A stretch of DNA of 64,000 bases, from contig NZ_CP034145.1 of the NCBI RefSeq assembly GCF_003856835.1, positions 1,302,001 through 1,366,000 on the forward strand, read 5' to 3'. Of the stretch, positions 48,994-57,468 are shown piece by piece. A program made the translations under genes and the position numbers. Origin of the DNA: Haloplanus aerogenes. Lineage in GTDB: Archaea > Halobacteriota > Halobacteria > Halobacteriales > Haloferacaceae. The notes beneath the pieces were generated by a model, which had not been told where the DNA came from, did no database searches, and was given only the letters and a program-made list of their open reading frames with translations. Numbering within the stretch: the stretch's first letter is position 1; the number at the start of each line of letters is the position of its first letter.

Positions 48994-50001
48994 GTGAGTG
49001 AGGACGGCGACAACGACCTCGCTCGATTCGGAATCGTCGTCGGAGGTGGACTGCTCGCGGCCGTCTTCGGCATCGTGATCTTCGTGGTCGTACCGGGATC
49101 GCTGGCTGAGCTCCTCGGCGTGCTGGTGACTATCGGCGTCGTGATCCTCGGATCGCGCGCCGCGCGGGACTACGCCGACTCGGCGTATCCCGACTACAAC
49201 GTGGCGGAAGTCGCCGTCGAGGGGCCGATCACCCGCGATGGCTCGACGCCCGGGCCGATCCCCGGCGGCGCCCTCGGCGCCACCGCCGACGACGTGGTCG
49301 AACAGATTGAACGCGCCGACGAGGACGACGTCGTCGACGCCCTGTTAGTAAAACTCGACACGCCCGGTGGACAGGTCGTCCCCAGCGACGACATCCGGAA
49401 CGCCGCGGCCGACTTCGACGGCCCGACCGTCGCGTACGCCACCGACGTCTGCGCCAGCGGCGGCTACTGGATCGCGAGCGGCTGTGACGAACTCTGGGCG
49501 CGCCGCGGGAGCATCGTCGGCAGTATCGGCGTCATCGGTTCCCGGGTGAACGTCTCGGAACTGGCCGAGGAGCTAGGCATCTCCTACGAGCGCTTCGCCG
49601 CCGGCAAGTACAAGGACGCCGGGATGCCGCTGAAAGACCTCTCCGAGGACGAACGCGAGTACCTGCAGGGCATCATCGACGGCTTCTACGACGACTTCGT
49701 GGAGCGAGTGGCCGAGGGGCGCGACATGGAGCCCGCGGCCGTCCGCGACACGGAGGCTCGCGTCTACCTCGGCGACGAGGCACACGAACTGGGGCTGGTC
49801 GACGATATCGGGGATCGCTCGGCCGTCGAGGCGCACGTCGAGGACCTGCTCGACGCCGAGGTGTCGGTCCGCGAGTTCGAACCGGAGAAGGGGCTAGCGG
49901 CTCGCCTTCGCGGCGGCGCGACGGCCGTCGCCTACGCGGCCGGTGCCGGCGCCGCGAGCGTCTTCGTCGACGACGACCACGACTTCCGGCTTCGGTACTG
50001 A
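48994..50001 (+). CDS. S49-family membrane signal peptide peptidase (SppA-like)
   Basis: A 335-residue membrane-anchored serine protease. Two N-terminal helices (residues about 12-50) precede the protease domain, where KLDTPGGQVVPSDD holds the ClpP-like strand, CASGGYWIASGCDELWA the catalytic serine, and FAAGKYKDAGMP the catalytic lysine. It is one-domain and short like archaeal SppA, which degrades leftover signal peptides. GTG 48994 is the start; a TATA-like TTTTTATG is about 43 nt upstream. A small C-terminal hydrophobic stretch (GGATAVAYAAGAGAASV) is present. Confidence 0.88.
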   Translation: MSEDGDNDLARFGIVVGGGLLAAVFGIVIFVVVPGSLAELLGVLVTIGVVILGSRAARDYADSAYPDYNVAEVAVEGPITRDGSTPGPIPGGALGATADDVVEQIERADEDDVVDALLVKLDTPGGQVVPSDDIRNAAADFDGPTVAYATDVCASGGYWIASGCDELWARRGSIVGSIGVIGSRVNVSELAEELGISYERFAAGKYKDAGMPLKDLSEDEREYLQGIIDGFYDDFVERVAEGRDMEPAAVRDTEARVYLGDEAHELGLVDDIGDRSAVEAHVEDLLDAEVSVREFEPEKGLAARLRGGATAVAYAAGAGAASVFVDDDHDFRLRY

Positions 50002-50049
50002 GCGGTTCGACGCGACTGCTCGACGACCGCCGGACGAGCCGTTCGCCGG

Positions 50050-50060
50050 GGAATATTTAT
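50050..50060 (+). promoter_or_regulatory. TATA box of the DUF373 gene
   Basis: GGAATATTTAT centres about 28 nt upstream of the GTG at 50084, which supports that GTG as a leaderless start. Confidence 0.5.
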
Positions 50061-50083
50061 TCCCGTGGATAGTTCTCACGAGC

Positions 50084-51211
50084 GTGACTACGCTGGTGCT
50101 GTGCGTCGACCGAGCCGACGACATCGGCCGGACCGTCGGCGTGTCGATGCCAGTCGATGGGTGGGACGCGGTGCGGTCGCTGGTGACGGAGGTCGGGCTG
50201 GCAGACCCCGAGGACTCGACGGTGAACTGCCTGCTCGAAGCGCTCCGGGTCACCCGCGACCTCCGGAGCGACGGCGAGGAGGCCATCGTCGCCGTCGTCT
50301 CCGGCTCCGGCGACTCCCCCGTCGACGCCGACCGGTCGGTCGCCGCGCAGGTCGACGCCCTCCTCGATCAGCACGCTCCCGACTCGACGATCATCGTCAC
50401 CGATAGTGCCGACGACGAGCGGCTGGTCCCCATCATCGAGAGTCGGCTGCCCGTCGACTCCGTCGACCGCGTGGTCGTCCGGCAGGCCCGCGACATCGAG
50501 TCGACGTACTACCTCCTCAAGCAGTTCCTGGCCGACGAGGAACTCCGGTCGACCGTCCTCGTACCGCTGGGAATCGGCCTGCTGCTCCTGCCGGTGTTGC
50601 TGATTCGCTTCTCGCTCGGCGTGGCGCTCGCCGGCCTCGCCTCGCTGCTCGGCGCGGCGGTGCTGTACAAGGGGCTGGCTATCGATGTCTACCTCGCGCG
50701 CTTACCCGACCAGATTCGGGACGCGCTCTACTCCGGGCAGGTGTCGGTCGTCACCTACGCCGTCGCGGGTGGCCTCGCACTCGTCGGCATCTTCCTCGGT
50801 GGCCTCGCCGTCTCGCCCGTCTCCGACGGCGTCATCCTCGTCACCGTCATGCAGTTTTTCTACAGTAGCATCCCGTGGCTGGCGCTGGCGGCGCTCACTG
50901 CGAGTGCCGGTCGACTGCTCGACGAACTCATCGAAGCGGATCGTATCCCGCGGCCCTATCTGAACCTTCCCTTCGGCGTCGTCGCCCTCGGACTCGTCGT
51001 CCGCGGGTTCGCCGGCTACTTCCTCGAACGCGAGAACGTCCTGCCGCATCTCCAACTGTTCGAGGTCACGATCCAGCCGACGGAGCGACTCGCCCTCTTC
51101 GTGGTGTCGGCCATCGTCGTCTCGCTGGTCGGCGTCCAGGTGGCCGCGAAAGTTTCGCACGACTACCCGGACGACGAGTCAGAGACCGACCCCGACGCGG
51201 TCGATCCGTAG
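50084..51211 (+). CDS. DUF373 family membrane protein
   Basis: A 375-residue protein with a cytoplasmic N-terminal Rossmann-like domain (TTLVLCVDRADDIGRTVG, VAVVSGSGDSPVDADRS, IIVTDSADDERLVPIIE) and about six C-terminal helices. It matches the archaeal DUF373 family of unknown function. The GTG at 50084 gives MTTLVLCVDRADD, and is supported by the TATA box. The family is archaea-specific and often close to genes of lipid or translation metabolism, but no such link is clear here. Confidence 0.82.
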   Translation: MTTLVLCVDRADDIGRTVGVSMPVDGWDAVRSLVTEVGLADPEDSTVNCLLEALRVTRDLRSDGEEAIVAVVSGSGDSPVDADRSVAAQVDALLDQHAPDSTIIVTDSADDERLVPIIESRLPVDSVDRVVVRQARDIESTYYLLKQFLADEELRSTVLVPLGIGLLLLPVLLIRFSLGVALAGLASLLGAAVLYKGLAIDVYLARLPDQIRDALYSGQVSVVTYAVAGGLALVGIFLGGLAVSPVSDGVILVTVMQFFYSSIPWLALAALTASAGRLLDELIEADRIPRPYLNLPFGVVALGLVVRGFAGYFLERENVLPHLQLFEVTIQPTERLALFVVSAIVVSLVGVQVAAKVSHDYPDDESETDPDAVDP

Positions 51212-51228
51212 GTATACTGCCGACGGTA

Positions 51229-52035
51229 TCACCAGGGGGCGAAGCCGGGGTCGACCTCGCGTTCGCGGCGCTCGATACCGTCGATCGTCGCCACGTCGTC
51301 GTCGTCGAGGTCGAGCGTCAGCGACTCCCAGTTGTCGCGGATGTGGCCCTCGCTCGTCGCCTTCGGGATAGCTGTGACGCCTTTCTCCCGGAGCCACGCG
51401 AGCGACACCTGTGCCTCGCTGACGCCGTGTTTCTCGGCCACCTCCTGAATCTCCGGGACGTCGAACACCTCGCCGCGGGCCAGCGGTGAGTACGCCACCA
51501 CCTCCACGTCGCGGTCGGCACAGTGGGCGCGCAGTTCCTCCTGTGGGAGCAGCGGGTGACATTCGATCTGGTTGGCGAAGATGGGCGCGTCGGCCGTCTC
51601 GATGGCCTCGTCCACCTGGTCGGGTTCGAAGTTGCTGATGCCGATCCGCTCGATCAGCCCTTCGTCGTAGAGTTCGTCGAAGGCGGCGAGGGTGTCTTCG
51701 GGGTCGTACTCGCGCGCGGGCCAGTGGACGTAGAGGAGGTCGACGTAGTCGACGCCGAGTTTCTCCAGACTCTCCTGGGTCGTGGCCAGTACGTCGTCGT
51801 ACGCCAGTTCGTCGATCCAGACTTTCGTCGCGAGGAACACGTCTTCGCGGGGCACGTCCGCCCGTGCCAGACCCTCGCCGACCGACGCCTCGTTGTCGTA
51901 CGCCTGCGCGGTGTCGACGTGGCGATACCCCATCTCCAGCGCCGTCGCCACGGCGTTCGCACACGCTTCCGGATCCGTGTTCTGCCACGTGCCGATACCG
52001 AGGCTCGGCATCTCGTCGATCGGGGACTGAGACAT
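51229..52035 (-). CDS. Aldo/keto reductase
   Basis: A 268-residue TIM-barrel NAD(P)H oxidoreductase. The catalytic tetrad is seen as Asp and Tyr in DTAQAYDNEASVGEGL, Lys in FLATKVWID and His in LLYVHWPAREY. IGISNFEPDQVDEAIE and AYSPLARGEVFDVPE are typical AKR segments. Substrate is likely an aldehyde or ketone. ATG 52033-52035. It is convergent with the DUF373 gene and lies 57 nt from the geranylgeranyl reductase. Confidence 0.88.
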   Translation of the reverse strand: MSQSPIDEMPSLGIGTWQNTDPEACANAVATALEMGYRHVDTAQAYDNEASVGEGLARADVPREDVFLATKVWIDELAYDDVLATTQESLEKLGVDYVDLLYVHWPAREYDPEDTLAAFDELYDEGLIERIGISNFEPDQVDEAIETADAPIFANQIECHPLLPQEELRAHCADRDVEVVAYSPLARGEVFDVPEIQEVAEKHGVSEAQVSLAWLREKGVTAIPKATSEGHIRDNWESLTLDLDDDDVATIDGIERREREVDPGFAPW

Positions 52036-52092
52036 AGTCCGAACGAGACACGAGACGCCAAAAGGCGTTGCGAAAGGGCCGGTTCGTGCCGG

Positions 52093-53331
52093 TTACCGCT
52101 TGTTCCACTGTTCCCGCGCGAACTTCGCGAGCAGGGGCACGTCGCGGAGGTGGAGGAGGCGGAGCATCGCCTGCACGTTGCCGGCGTTGGCCTTCGCCAG
52201 CAGGTCGCTGTCGGCCTCGCGCAGATCCGCCATCAGCGTGTCGTAGCGCTCGTTGGGTGCGAGATAGAGGAGTTCCGTCATCAGCAACCGTTCGCGCATC
52301 CGGGGAGCGACCTTGCTGTGCCAGAGTTTGCTGTAGACCGACATCGCCTCCGCCGAGGTGTCGGGATCGCCGTTCGTGAAACACCGGTCGGCAGTGATGG
52401 CGGCCATCCGCCCCGACTTCATCCCCTTGTGGATGCCTTCGCCCCAGAGCGGGTCGATGGTCGGTACCGTGTCGCCGATGGCCATGAAGCCGTCCGTGAC
52501 GAGTTTGCCGGGCATCTGGATGTGCGCCGAGCCGCGGTGTTGCTGTTTGTCGCTGATGCGCTCGGCGTCGGCAAAGCGCGGATCGGTCGCCAGCCAGTGA
52601 TGGAGGTAGTCGTCGATGCTCGTCCCCTCGCGGCCGTACTGCTCGTGGCTCTCGTTCTGGATGTAACAGAGGCCGACCTTCGCGGTGTCGCCGCCGGTGT
52701 GGAAGATCCACGAGTAGCCGCCGGGGGCGTAGTCGTGATCCAGCCGGAGCATCATCGCGTTGCTGAGGTCGGCGTAGTCGGGGTGGTCGACCGTGACGCC
52801 TTCCATCTCCCACTCGACGCCGATGGCCTGATGATCGCGTTGCAGGTCGCTCACTCCCAGTTTCTTCGCGAGCGGTGCCGCCGGCCCCGTCGCGTCGACG
52901 ACGATGTCGGCGTACACTTCCTCGGCGCCCGCGTAGCGGACGCCGGCGATCTGATCGTCCTCCATGATCGGCGCGTTCGCGCGGGCGTCGAACCGGTAGG
53001 TCGCGCCCTCCGCTCGGCCCTCCTCGACCAGCCACCGCTTGAAGTCCGCGAACTCCAGAACGGCACCGGGCTGGTGCTGGACGTAGTGGTCGTTCGGTGA
53101 CTCCAACACCACGTCGTTGGTGTAGTTCATCACCACCTCGTCCGGCACGCCGAAGGAGGCCATCATGGAGGGGAAGGTGCCGGCGGTAGACTTGTTGCTC
53201 TGGCGGGGGAAGTCCTCTTCCGCTTCCGCTTCGAGGACGACGACGTCGTACCCCCGCTGAGCGAGGTCGCGGGCGCACTGGGCTCCGGCGGGCCCCGCGC
53301 CGGCGACGATCACGTCGAAACGGTCGGACAT
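52093..53331 (-). CDS. Geranylgeranyl reductase family protein
   Basis: A 412-residue FAD enzyme. DVIVAGAGPAGAQCARDLA is the FAD/NAD Rossmann motif, VVDATGPAAPLAK follows, and PTIDPLWGEGIHKGMKSGR is the GGR signature. Family members saturate the isoprenoid double bonds of archaeal membrane lipids or quinones/carotenoids. This copy has no lipid-synthesis neighbours and could act on any of these. Start ATG 53329-53331. The C-terminal helix bundle (RERLLMTELLYLAPNERYD) is complete. Confidence 0.85.
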   Translation of the reverse strand: MSDRFDVIVAGAGPAGAQCARDLAQRGYDVVVLEAEAEEDFPRQSNKSTAGTFPSMMASFGVPDEVVMNYTNDVVLESPNDHYVQHQPGAVLEFADFKRWLVEEGRAEGATYRFDARANAPIMEDDQIAGVRYAGAEEVYADIVVDATGPAAPLAKKLGVSDLQRDHQAIGVEWEMEGVTVDHPDYADLSNAMMLRLDHDYAPGGYSWIFHTGGDTAKVGLCYIQNESHEQYGREGTSIDDYLHHWLATDPRFADAERISDKQQHRGSAHIQMPGKLVTDGFMAIGDTVPTIDPLWGEGIHKGMKSGRMAAITADRCFTNGDPDTSAEAMSVYSKLWHSKVAPRMRERLLMTELLYLAPNERYDTLMADLREADSDLLAKANAGNVQAMLRLLHLRDVPLLAKFAREQWNKR

Positions 53332-53425
53332 ATCTTTCCCTACCGGGTGAGCGTAATCAGTCTTGCTGAACCGGGACGAAGACAGACTCTTGGGGCTCGG
53401 CGACGCGTTGCGATTCGATGCAACG

Positions 53426-55036
53426 ATGACCGGAGCACGCGGCGCCGCCGTGTTCGTCCTTGCCCTGGCAAGCGCCCTCGCCGTCGGCGTCGCCGCCGGT
53501 CCCGTCGCTGCCCTCTCCCCCGCTGCCGGCTACGCCCTCGGCGTCACCGTCTTCGCCGCCGTTCTCTGGCTCACGGGTGCGATTCCGCTCTCCCTGACCG
53601 CGCTCGCGATTCCCGTTCTCCTCACCGTGTTCGGCGTCGTCACCGACTTCGCCGACGCCGTCACCGGCTTCGCCGACCCCGTCGTCTTCCTCCTGCTCGC
53701 CGGGTTCGTGCTGGCCGAGGCGCTCCAGAGCCACGGCGTCGACCGACGGGTCGCCTACCACGTCCTCCTGCGACTCGGCACCTCGCCGCGCCGACTCGTC
53801 CTCGCGGTCATGGTCGTCACCGCCTTCCTCTCGATGGTCATCTCCAACACCGCGACGACGGCGATGATGGTCCCCATCGCCGTCGGCCTCGTGGGGGAGG
53901 TGACGGACGTGTGGGCGGTCGACGACGGTGCGGGCGCGGGTGAGAGGGACGGCGACGCCGACGCTGCTGCCGGCGTGTCACCCCACGCCGCGACCCTCGA
54001 CACCGATCCCTCGAACTTCCAACTCGCCATGCTCCTCGGCGTCGCCTACGCCGCCAGCCTCGGCGGCGTCGGCACCCTCGTCGGGACGCCTCCGAACGCC
54101 ATCGTCGTGGGGCAGTTGCGCGAACTCCTCGACTACCACGTCTCCTTCCTCGACTGGTTGCTCGTCGGCCTGCCCATGGTCGTGGTCACCCTCCCCGTCG
54201 CGTGGGTGCTCCTGACGTTCGTCGTCTACCCGCCACAGGTTGGCGACGTGAGCGACGCCCGCGAGAGCGCCCGTCGGAGCCTCGCGGCGGCCGGCGAGCT
54301 GGACGCCGACGCTCGCCGGACCGTCCTCATCTTCGCCGTCACGGCGGCACTCTGGCTCCTCGGTGGCCTCGGCTTCCTCTTCGAACCGTACCTCCCAACC
54401 GCCGTCTACACCACCCTGTTCGGCGGCGCGGGCGTCTCCGTCTTCGGCACGACGGGGCACGAGGGTCTCCTCTACTACGTGGTGGTGGGGCTGGCGGCCG
54501 TCGTCGCGCTAGTCGTCACGGACGCCGCGGCGTGGGACGACCTGCTCGACATCGACTGGAGGACGCTCGTCCTTCTCGGGGGCGGCATCTCGCTCGCCAA
54601 CGCGCTCGTCGCCACCGGTGCGACGGAGTGGCTGGCGTCGGTGACGCTCGGTGCCCTCGGCCCTGCACCGCTCCCCGTCGTCGTCCTCGTCGTCGTGACG
54701 CTCGTGGTCGTCGTGGGCGAACTCGCGTCGAACACGGCGATGGCAGCCATCCTCGCCCCCCTGCTAGTGGGCATCGGCCCCGCATACGCCGACGTACTGG
54801 GTACGTCGACGACGACGGCGGCCGCCTTCCTCGCCCTCGTCGGCGCCGTCGCCGCGAGTTACGGCTTCGCGCTCCCGGTGGCGACGCCGCCGAACGCCAT
54901 CGCCTACGGCGCGGGCTACATGGACAAAGACGACATGCTCCGGGCGGGCCTGCCGCTCGACGCCGTGGTGATCCTCCTCGCGACGGGCGTGCTCACCCTG
55001 TTGCTCCGGTTCGTCTGGCCGGTGGTATTGGCGTAG
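53426..55036 (+). CDS. SLC13/DASS family permease
   Basis: A 536-residue membrane protein with about 12-13 helices in two homologous halves. The first half holds ISNTATTAMMVPIAVGL and GTPPNAIVVGQLRE; the second holds ELASNTAMAAILAPLL and VATPPNAIAYGAGYM. These SNT and TPPN motifs are the Na+/dicarboxylate-binding hairpins of DASS transporters (sulfate, di- or tricarboxylates). A low-complexity acidic loop (GAGAGERDGDADAAAG) sits between helices. The ATG at 53426 is preferred; a TTG at 53363 would add 21 residues. Substrate unknown. Confidence 0.85.
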   Translation: MTGARGAAVFVLALASALAVGVAAGPVAALSPAAGYALGVTVFAAVLWLTGAIPLSLTALAIPVLLTVFGVVTDFADAVTGFADPVVFLLLAGFVLAEALQSHGVDRRVAYHVLLRLGTSPRRLVLAVMVVTAFLSMVISNTATTAMMVPIAVGLVGEVTDVWAVDDGAGAGERDGDADAAAGVSPHAATLDTDPSNFQLAMLLGVAYAASLGGVGTLVGTPPNAIVVGQLRELLDYHVSFLDWLLVGLPMVVVTLPVAWVLLTFVVYPPQVGDVSDARESARRSLAAAGELDADARRTVLIFAVTAALWLLGGLGFLFEPYLPTAVYTTLFGGAGVSVFGTTGHEGLLYYVVVGLAAVVALVVTDAAAWDDLLDIDWRTLVLLGGGISLANALVATGATEWLASVTLGALGPAPLPVVVLVVVTLVVVVGELASNTAMAAILAPLLVGIGPAYADVLGTSTTTAAAFLALVGAVAASYGFALPVATPPNAIAYGAGYMDKDDMLRAGLPLDAVVILLATGVLTLLLRFVWPVVLA

Positions 55037-55039
55037 GCG

Positions 55040-56440
55040 TCACTCGCTCCCCGCCGCTCGACTCCCCTGCCGACCGAACACCCCCGCCGGATCGTACGAC
55101 TCCTCCACCTCGACCAGTCGCTCGTACGCCGACCCGAAGGTCGTTCGGCGCATCGCCTCGCCCTCCTCGAAGAAGCCGGGGAAGTTGAGATACGTCGCTC
55201 CGTCGGAGAACTGGCGCATGTCGTCGAGACAGTCCCGCACCCACGCGACGTTGTCGTCGTCGGCCGCGGGGTCCTCCCAGTTCGCTTCGACGCCGAGGAG
55301 GAAGGGCGCATGGCGCCCGGCGAAGGCGCTGTCGTCGGCGTCGACTCGCTCGATTTCGCCGCCGAGATGCCACACGTCGACCGTCGAGAGCGGCGACGGC
55401 GCCGCCTCGGCCCAGTACGCGATGCGGTCGATAGCCGACTCGGGCAGGCCGTCGAGGTAGAGCGACTTCCAGTAGTAGCGCATCCCTTCGGGGTAGTCGT
55501 CGTCGAGGATACGCTGGAAGTCGGCGTACCGTCGCACCTCGCTGTAGTCGACGATGGGGTCGGCTAGCTCTCGAAGCGGAGCCAGCGCTCGCTCGCCCGC
55601 CGACGGCGGCCCCGCGTAACAGCCCATGACGGCGAACTTGCAGTCGTCGACCACCGCGGCCGGAAACAGGTCGGGATCGTACATCACGCCGGTCGAGGTG
55701 AGGGTGCTGACCTCGTCCGGCGCCGTCGCGACGAACTCGCGGTACGCGCGCAGGCAGTCTTTCGCCCGGTCGCCCGGATAGAACACGAGGCAGGTCGCCA
55801 CCTCGGGGCCGACCGGGTGGCAGTCGAACTCGAACGCGGTGACGACGCCGAACGCGCCGGCCCCGCCCTGGAGCGCCCAGAACAGATCCGGGTTCTCGTC
55901 GGCGCTCGTGGTCACGAACTCGCCCTCGGCCGTGACGACGTCGACCGACCGAAGGTTGTCACAGCTCAGCCCGTACTTTCGGCGGAGGTGGCCGATGCCA
56001 CCGCCGAGGGTCAACCCCGCGACACCGGTGTCGGAGACGACGCCCCCGGGCGTCGCCAGCCCGAACGCCTGCGTCTCGTGATCCACGTCGGCCCACCGGG
56101 CGCCGGCCTGCACCCACGCCGTCCGTCGCTCCGGGTCGACGCTGACGGCCGTCATCTCCGAGCAGTCGATCACGAGGCCGTCGTCGCAGACGGCGTTCCC
56201 GGAGACGTTGTGCCCACCGCCGCGAACCGACACCGGACACGACGCCTCGCGGGCGAGCGTCACCGCTTCGATCACGTCGGCGACGCCCGCACACCGGGCG
56301 ATCACTGCCGGATACCGGTCGATCATCCCGTTCCAGACCGCGCGGGCGTCGTCGTACACGTCGTCGTCGGGGCGGATCACGTCGCCGTGTAACGCCGCCT
56401 CGAACCGGCCGAGACGGTCGTCGGTCAGTGTGGCTGCCAT
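55040..56440 (-). CDS. BBE-type FAD-linked oxidase with probable bicovalent flavin
   Basis: A 466-residue oxidase of the berberine-bridge/glucooligosaccharide-oxidase family. PVSVRGGGHNVSGNAV has the His that attaches FAD, and RKYGLSCDNLRSVDVV has the Cys for a second bond; both are present, so a bicovalent flavin is likely. PGGVVSDTGVAGLTLGGGIG is the FAD pyrophosphate loop, and the C-terminal BBE tail ends VEVEESYDPAGVFGRQGS. It may oxidise sugars or small alcohols. ATG 56438-56440. It is divergent from a FilR1-type regulator with a palindrome in between. Confidence 0.87.
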   Translation of the reverse strand: MAATLTDDRLGRFEAALHGDVIRPDDDVYDDARAVWNGMIDRYPAVIARCAGVADVIEAVTLAREASCPVSVRGGGHNVSGNAVCDDGLVIDCSEMTAVSVDPERRTAWVQAGARWADVDHETQAFGLATPGGVVSDTGVAGLTLGGGIGHLRRKYGLSCDNLRSVDVVTAEGEFVTTSADENPDLFWALQGGAGAFGVVTAFEFDCHPVGPEVATCLVFYPGDRAKDCLRAYREFVATAPDEVSTLTSTGVMYDPDLFPAAVVDDCKFAVMGCYAGPPSAGERALAPLRELADPIVDYSEVRRYADFQRILDDDYPEGMRYYWKSLYLDGLPESAIDRIAYWAEAAPSPLSTVDVWHLGGEIERVDADDSAFAGRHAPFLLGVEANWEDPAADDDNVAWVRDCLDDMRQFSDGATYLNFPGFFEEGEAMRRTTFGSAYERLVEVEESYDPAGVFGRQGSRAAGSE

Positions 56441-56505
56441 ACCGAATCGAACGAGGCGACGGGGCTTGGCCTCACCCGTCGAGATGGGTTCGACGAGGCG
56501 AACGC

Positions 56506-56524
56506 CGTCTCACGCCGTGAGACG
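56506..56524. promoter_or_regulatory. Perfect 19-bp palindrome, candidate operator
   Basis: CGTCTCACG-C-CGTGAGACG is an exact 9-bp inverted repeat with a 1-nt centre. It lies in the 146-nt divergent gap, about 66 nt from the oxidase start and 63 nt from the regulator start. This is the expected place for a shared regulator site. Confidence 0.6.
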
Positions 56525-56572
56525 TGGTTCGGCGCGTGGAGATAGAGTTAGTAGCCGTGGCAACGATTTGCT

Positions 56573-56580
56573 AGGGGGTG
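56573..56580 (+). promoter_or_regulatory. Ribosome binding site of the FilR1-type regulator
   Basis: AGGGGGTG lies 6 nt before the ATG at 56587. It fixes the start at MGDHDEDAD rather than the GTG a few codons earlier. Confidence 0.4.
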
Positions 56581-56586
56581 ATTCAC

Positions 56587-57468
56587 ATGGGTGACCACGA
56601 CGAGGACGCCGACGCCGCGGACGTGTCGCCCGGATCGCCGGTGCTGGAGGCGTTGCTGGAGAACGAGCGGAACCGCCGCTATCTGGGGCAGCGACTCGAC
56701 GCCGCGGACGACCGGGTGGAGACGGCGCTCCTCGGCGACATCGTCCGCCACGGGCCGGTGCTGGAGGCGCTCCGAGAGGGCCCGCTTGATCGTCGGGAGA
56801 TCGAGACCCGTCTCGACGTATCTCGCGCGACGAGCCATCGACTGACCCAGTGGCTCGATCAGCGGGAGTACGTCGAGAAAGTCGACGGTCGCTTCCGACT
56901 GACCGGACGCGGCGAGGCCGTCGCCGACGAAGTGCTTCGCTTCGAGGCGAACGTCCGCACGGTGGAGCGTCTCGCGCCGCTTCTGGACCGCATCTGTGAC
57001 GACCATCAGGAGTTCGTCGTCGAACCGTTCGTGGACGCGACGGTCACCGTCGCGCAACCGGACGATCCGTACCGACCGGTCGAACGCGTCCGATCGTTGC
57101 TCCGCGAATCCGAGACGTTCCGGGGGTTCAACACGACGCCGATGGTTCCGCCAGCTCTCGGCGAGTTTCACCGACGCCTGTTCGAGGACGTCGACGCCGA
57201 ACTCGTCTACCGTCCGGCCACCGTCGAGACCCTCTTCGAGACGTATCCCGAGCGAGCGACGACGGCCGTCGAGCGCGGGCACCTGACCCTGCGGACCCGA
57301 GACGACTTCCCCTACGGTCTCGCCATCTTCGACGACCGGGTGGGGATCGGCGGCTACGACGAGGAGACGGGACTGCTGCCGGTGTTCGTCGATACGGGCT
57401 CGCCTATCGCTCGGGAGTGGGCGGAACGCGTCTACGCGTCGATCAGAGCGGATTCCGACCCGCTCTAG
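56587..57468 (+). CDS. HTH transcriptional regulator with FilR1-type sensor domain
   Basis: A 293-residue regulator. After an acidic N-terminal tail, residues 50-110 form a winged HTH (LDRREIETRLDVSRATSHRL), followed by a C-terminal sensor domain (FNTTPMVPPALGEFHRRLFED, GLAIFDDRVGIGGYDEE) resembling the FilR1 middle domain (methanogenesis regulator type). Such haloarchaeal regulators sense metabolites. It is divergent from the BBE-type oxidase with a perfect palindrome in the shared gap, so autoregulation and control of that oxidase is plausible. ATG 56587. Confidence 0.82.
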   Translation: MGDHDEDADAADVSPGSPVLEALLENERNRRYLGQRLDAADDRVETALLGDIVRHGPVLEALREGPLDRREIETRLDVSRATSHRLTQWLDQREYVEKVDGRFRLTGRGEAVADEVLRFEANVRTVERLAPLLDRICDDHQEFVVEPFVDATVTVAQPDDPYRPVERVRSLLRESETFRGFNTTPMVPPALGEFHRRLFEDVDAELVYRPATVETLFETYPERATTAVERGHLTLRTRDDFPYGLAIFDDRVGIGGYDEETGLLPVFVDTGSPIAREWAERVYASIRADSDPL

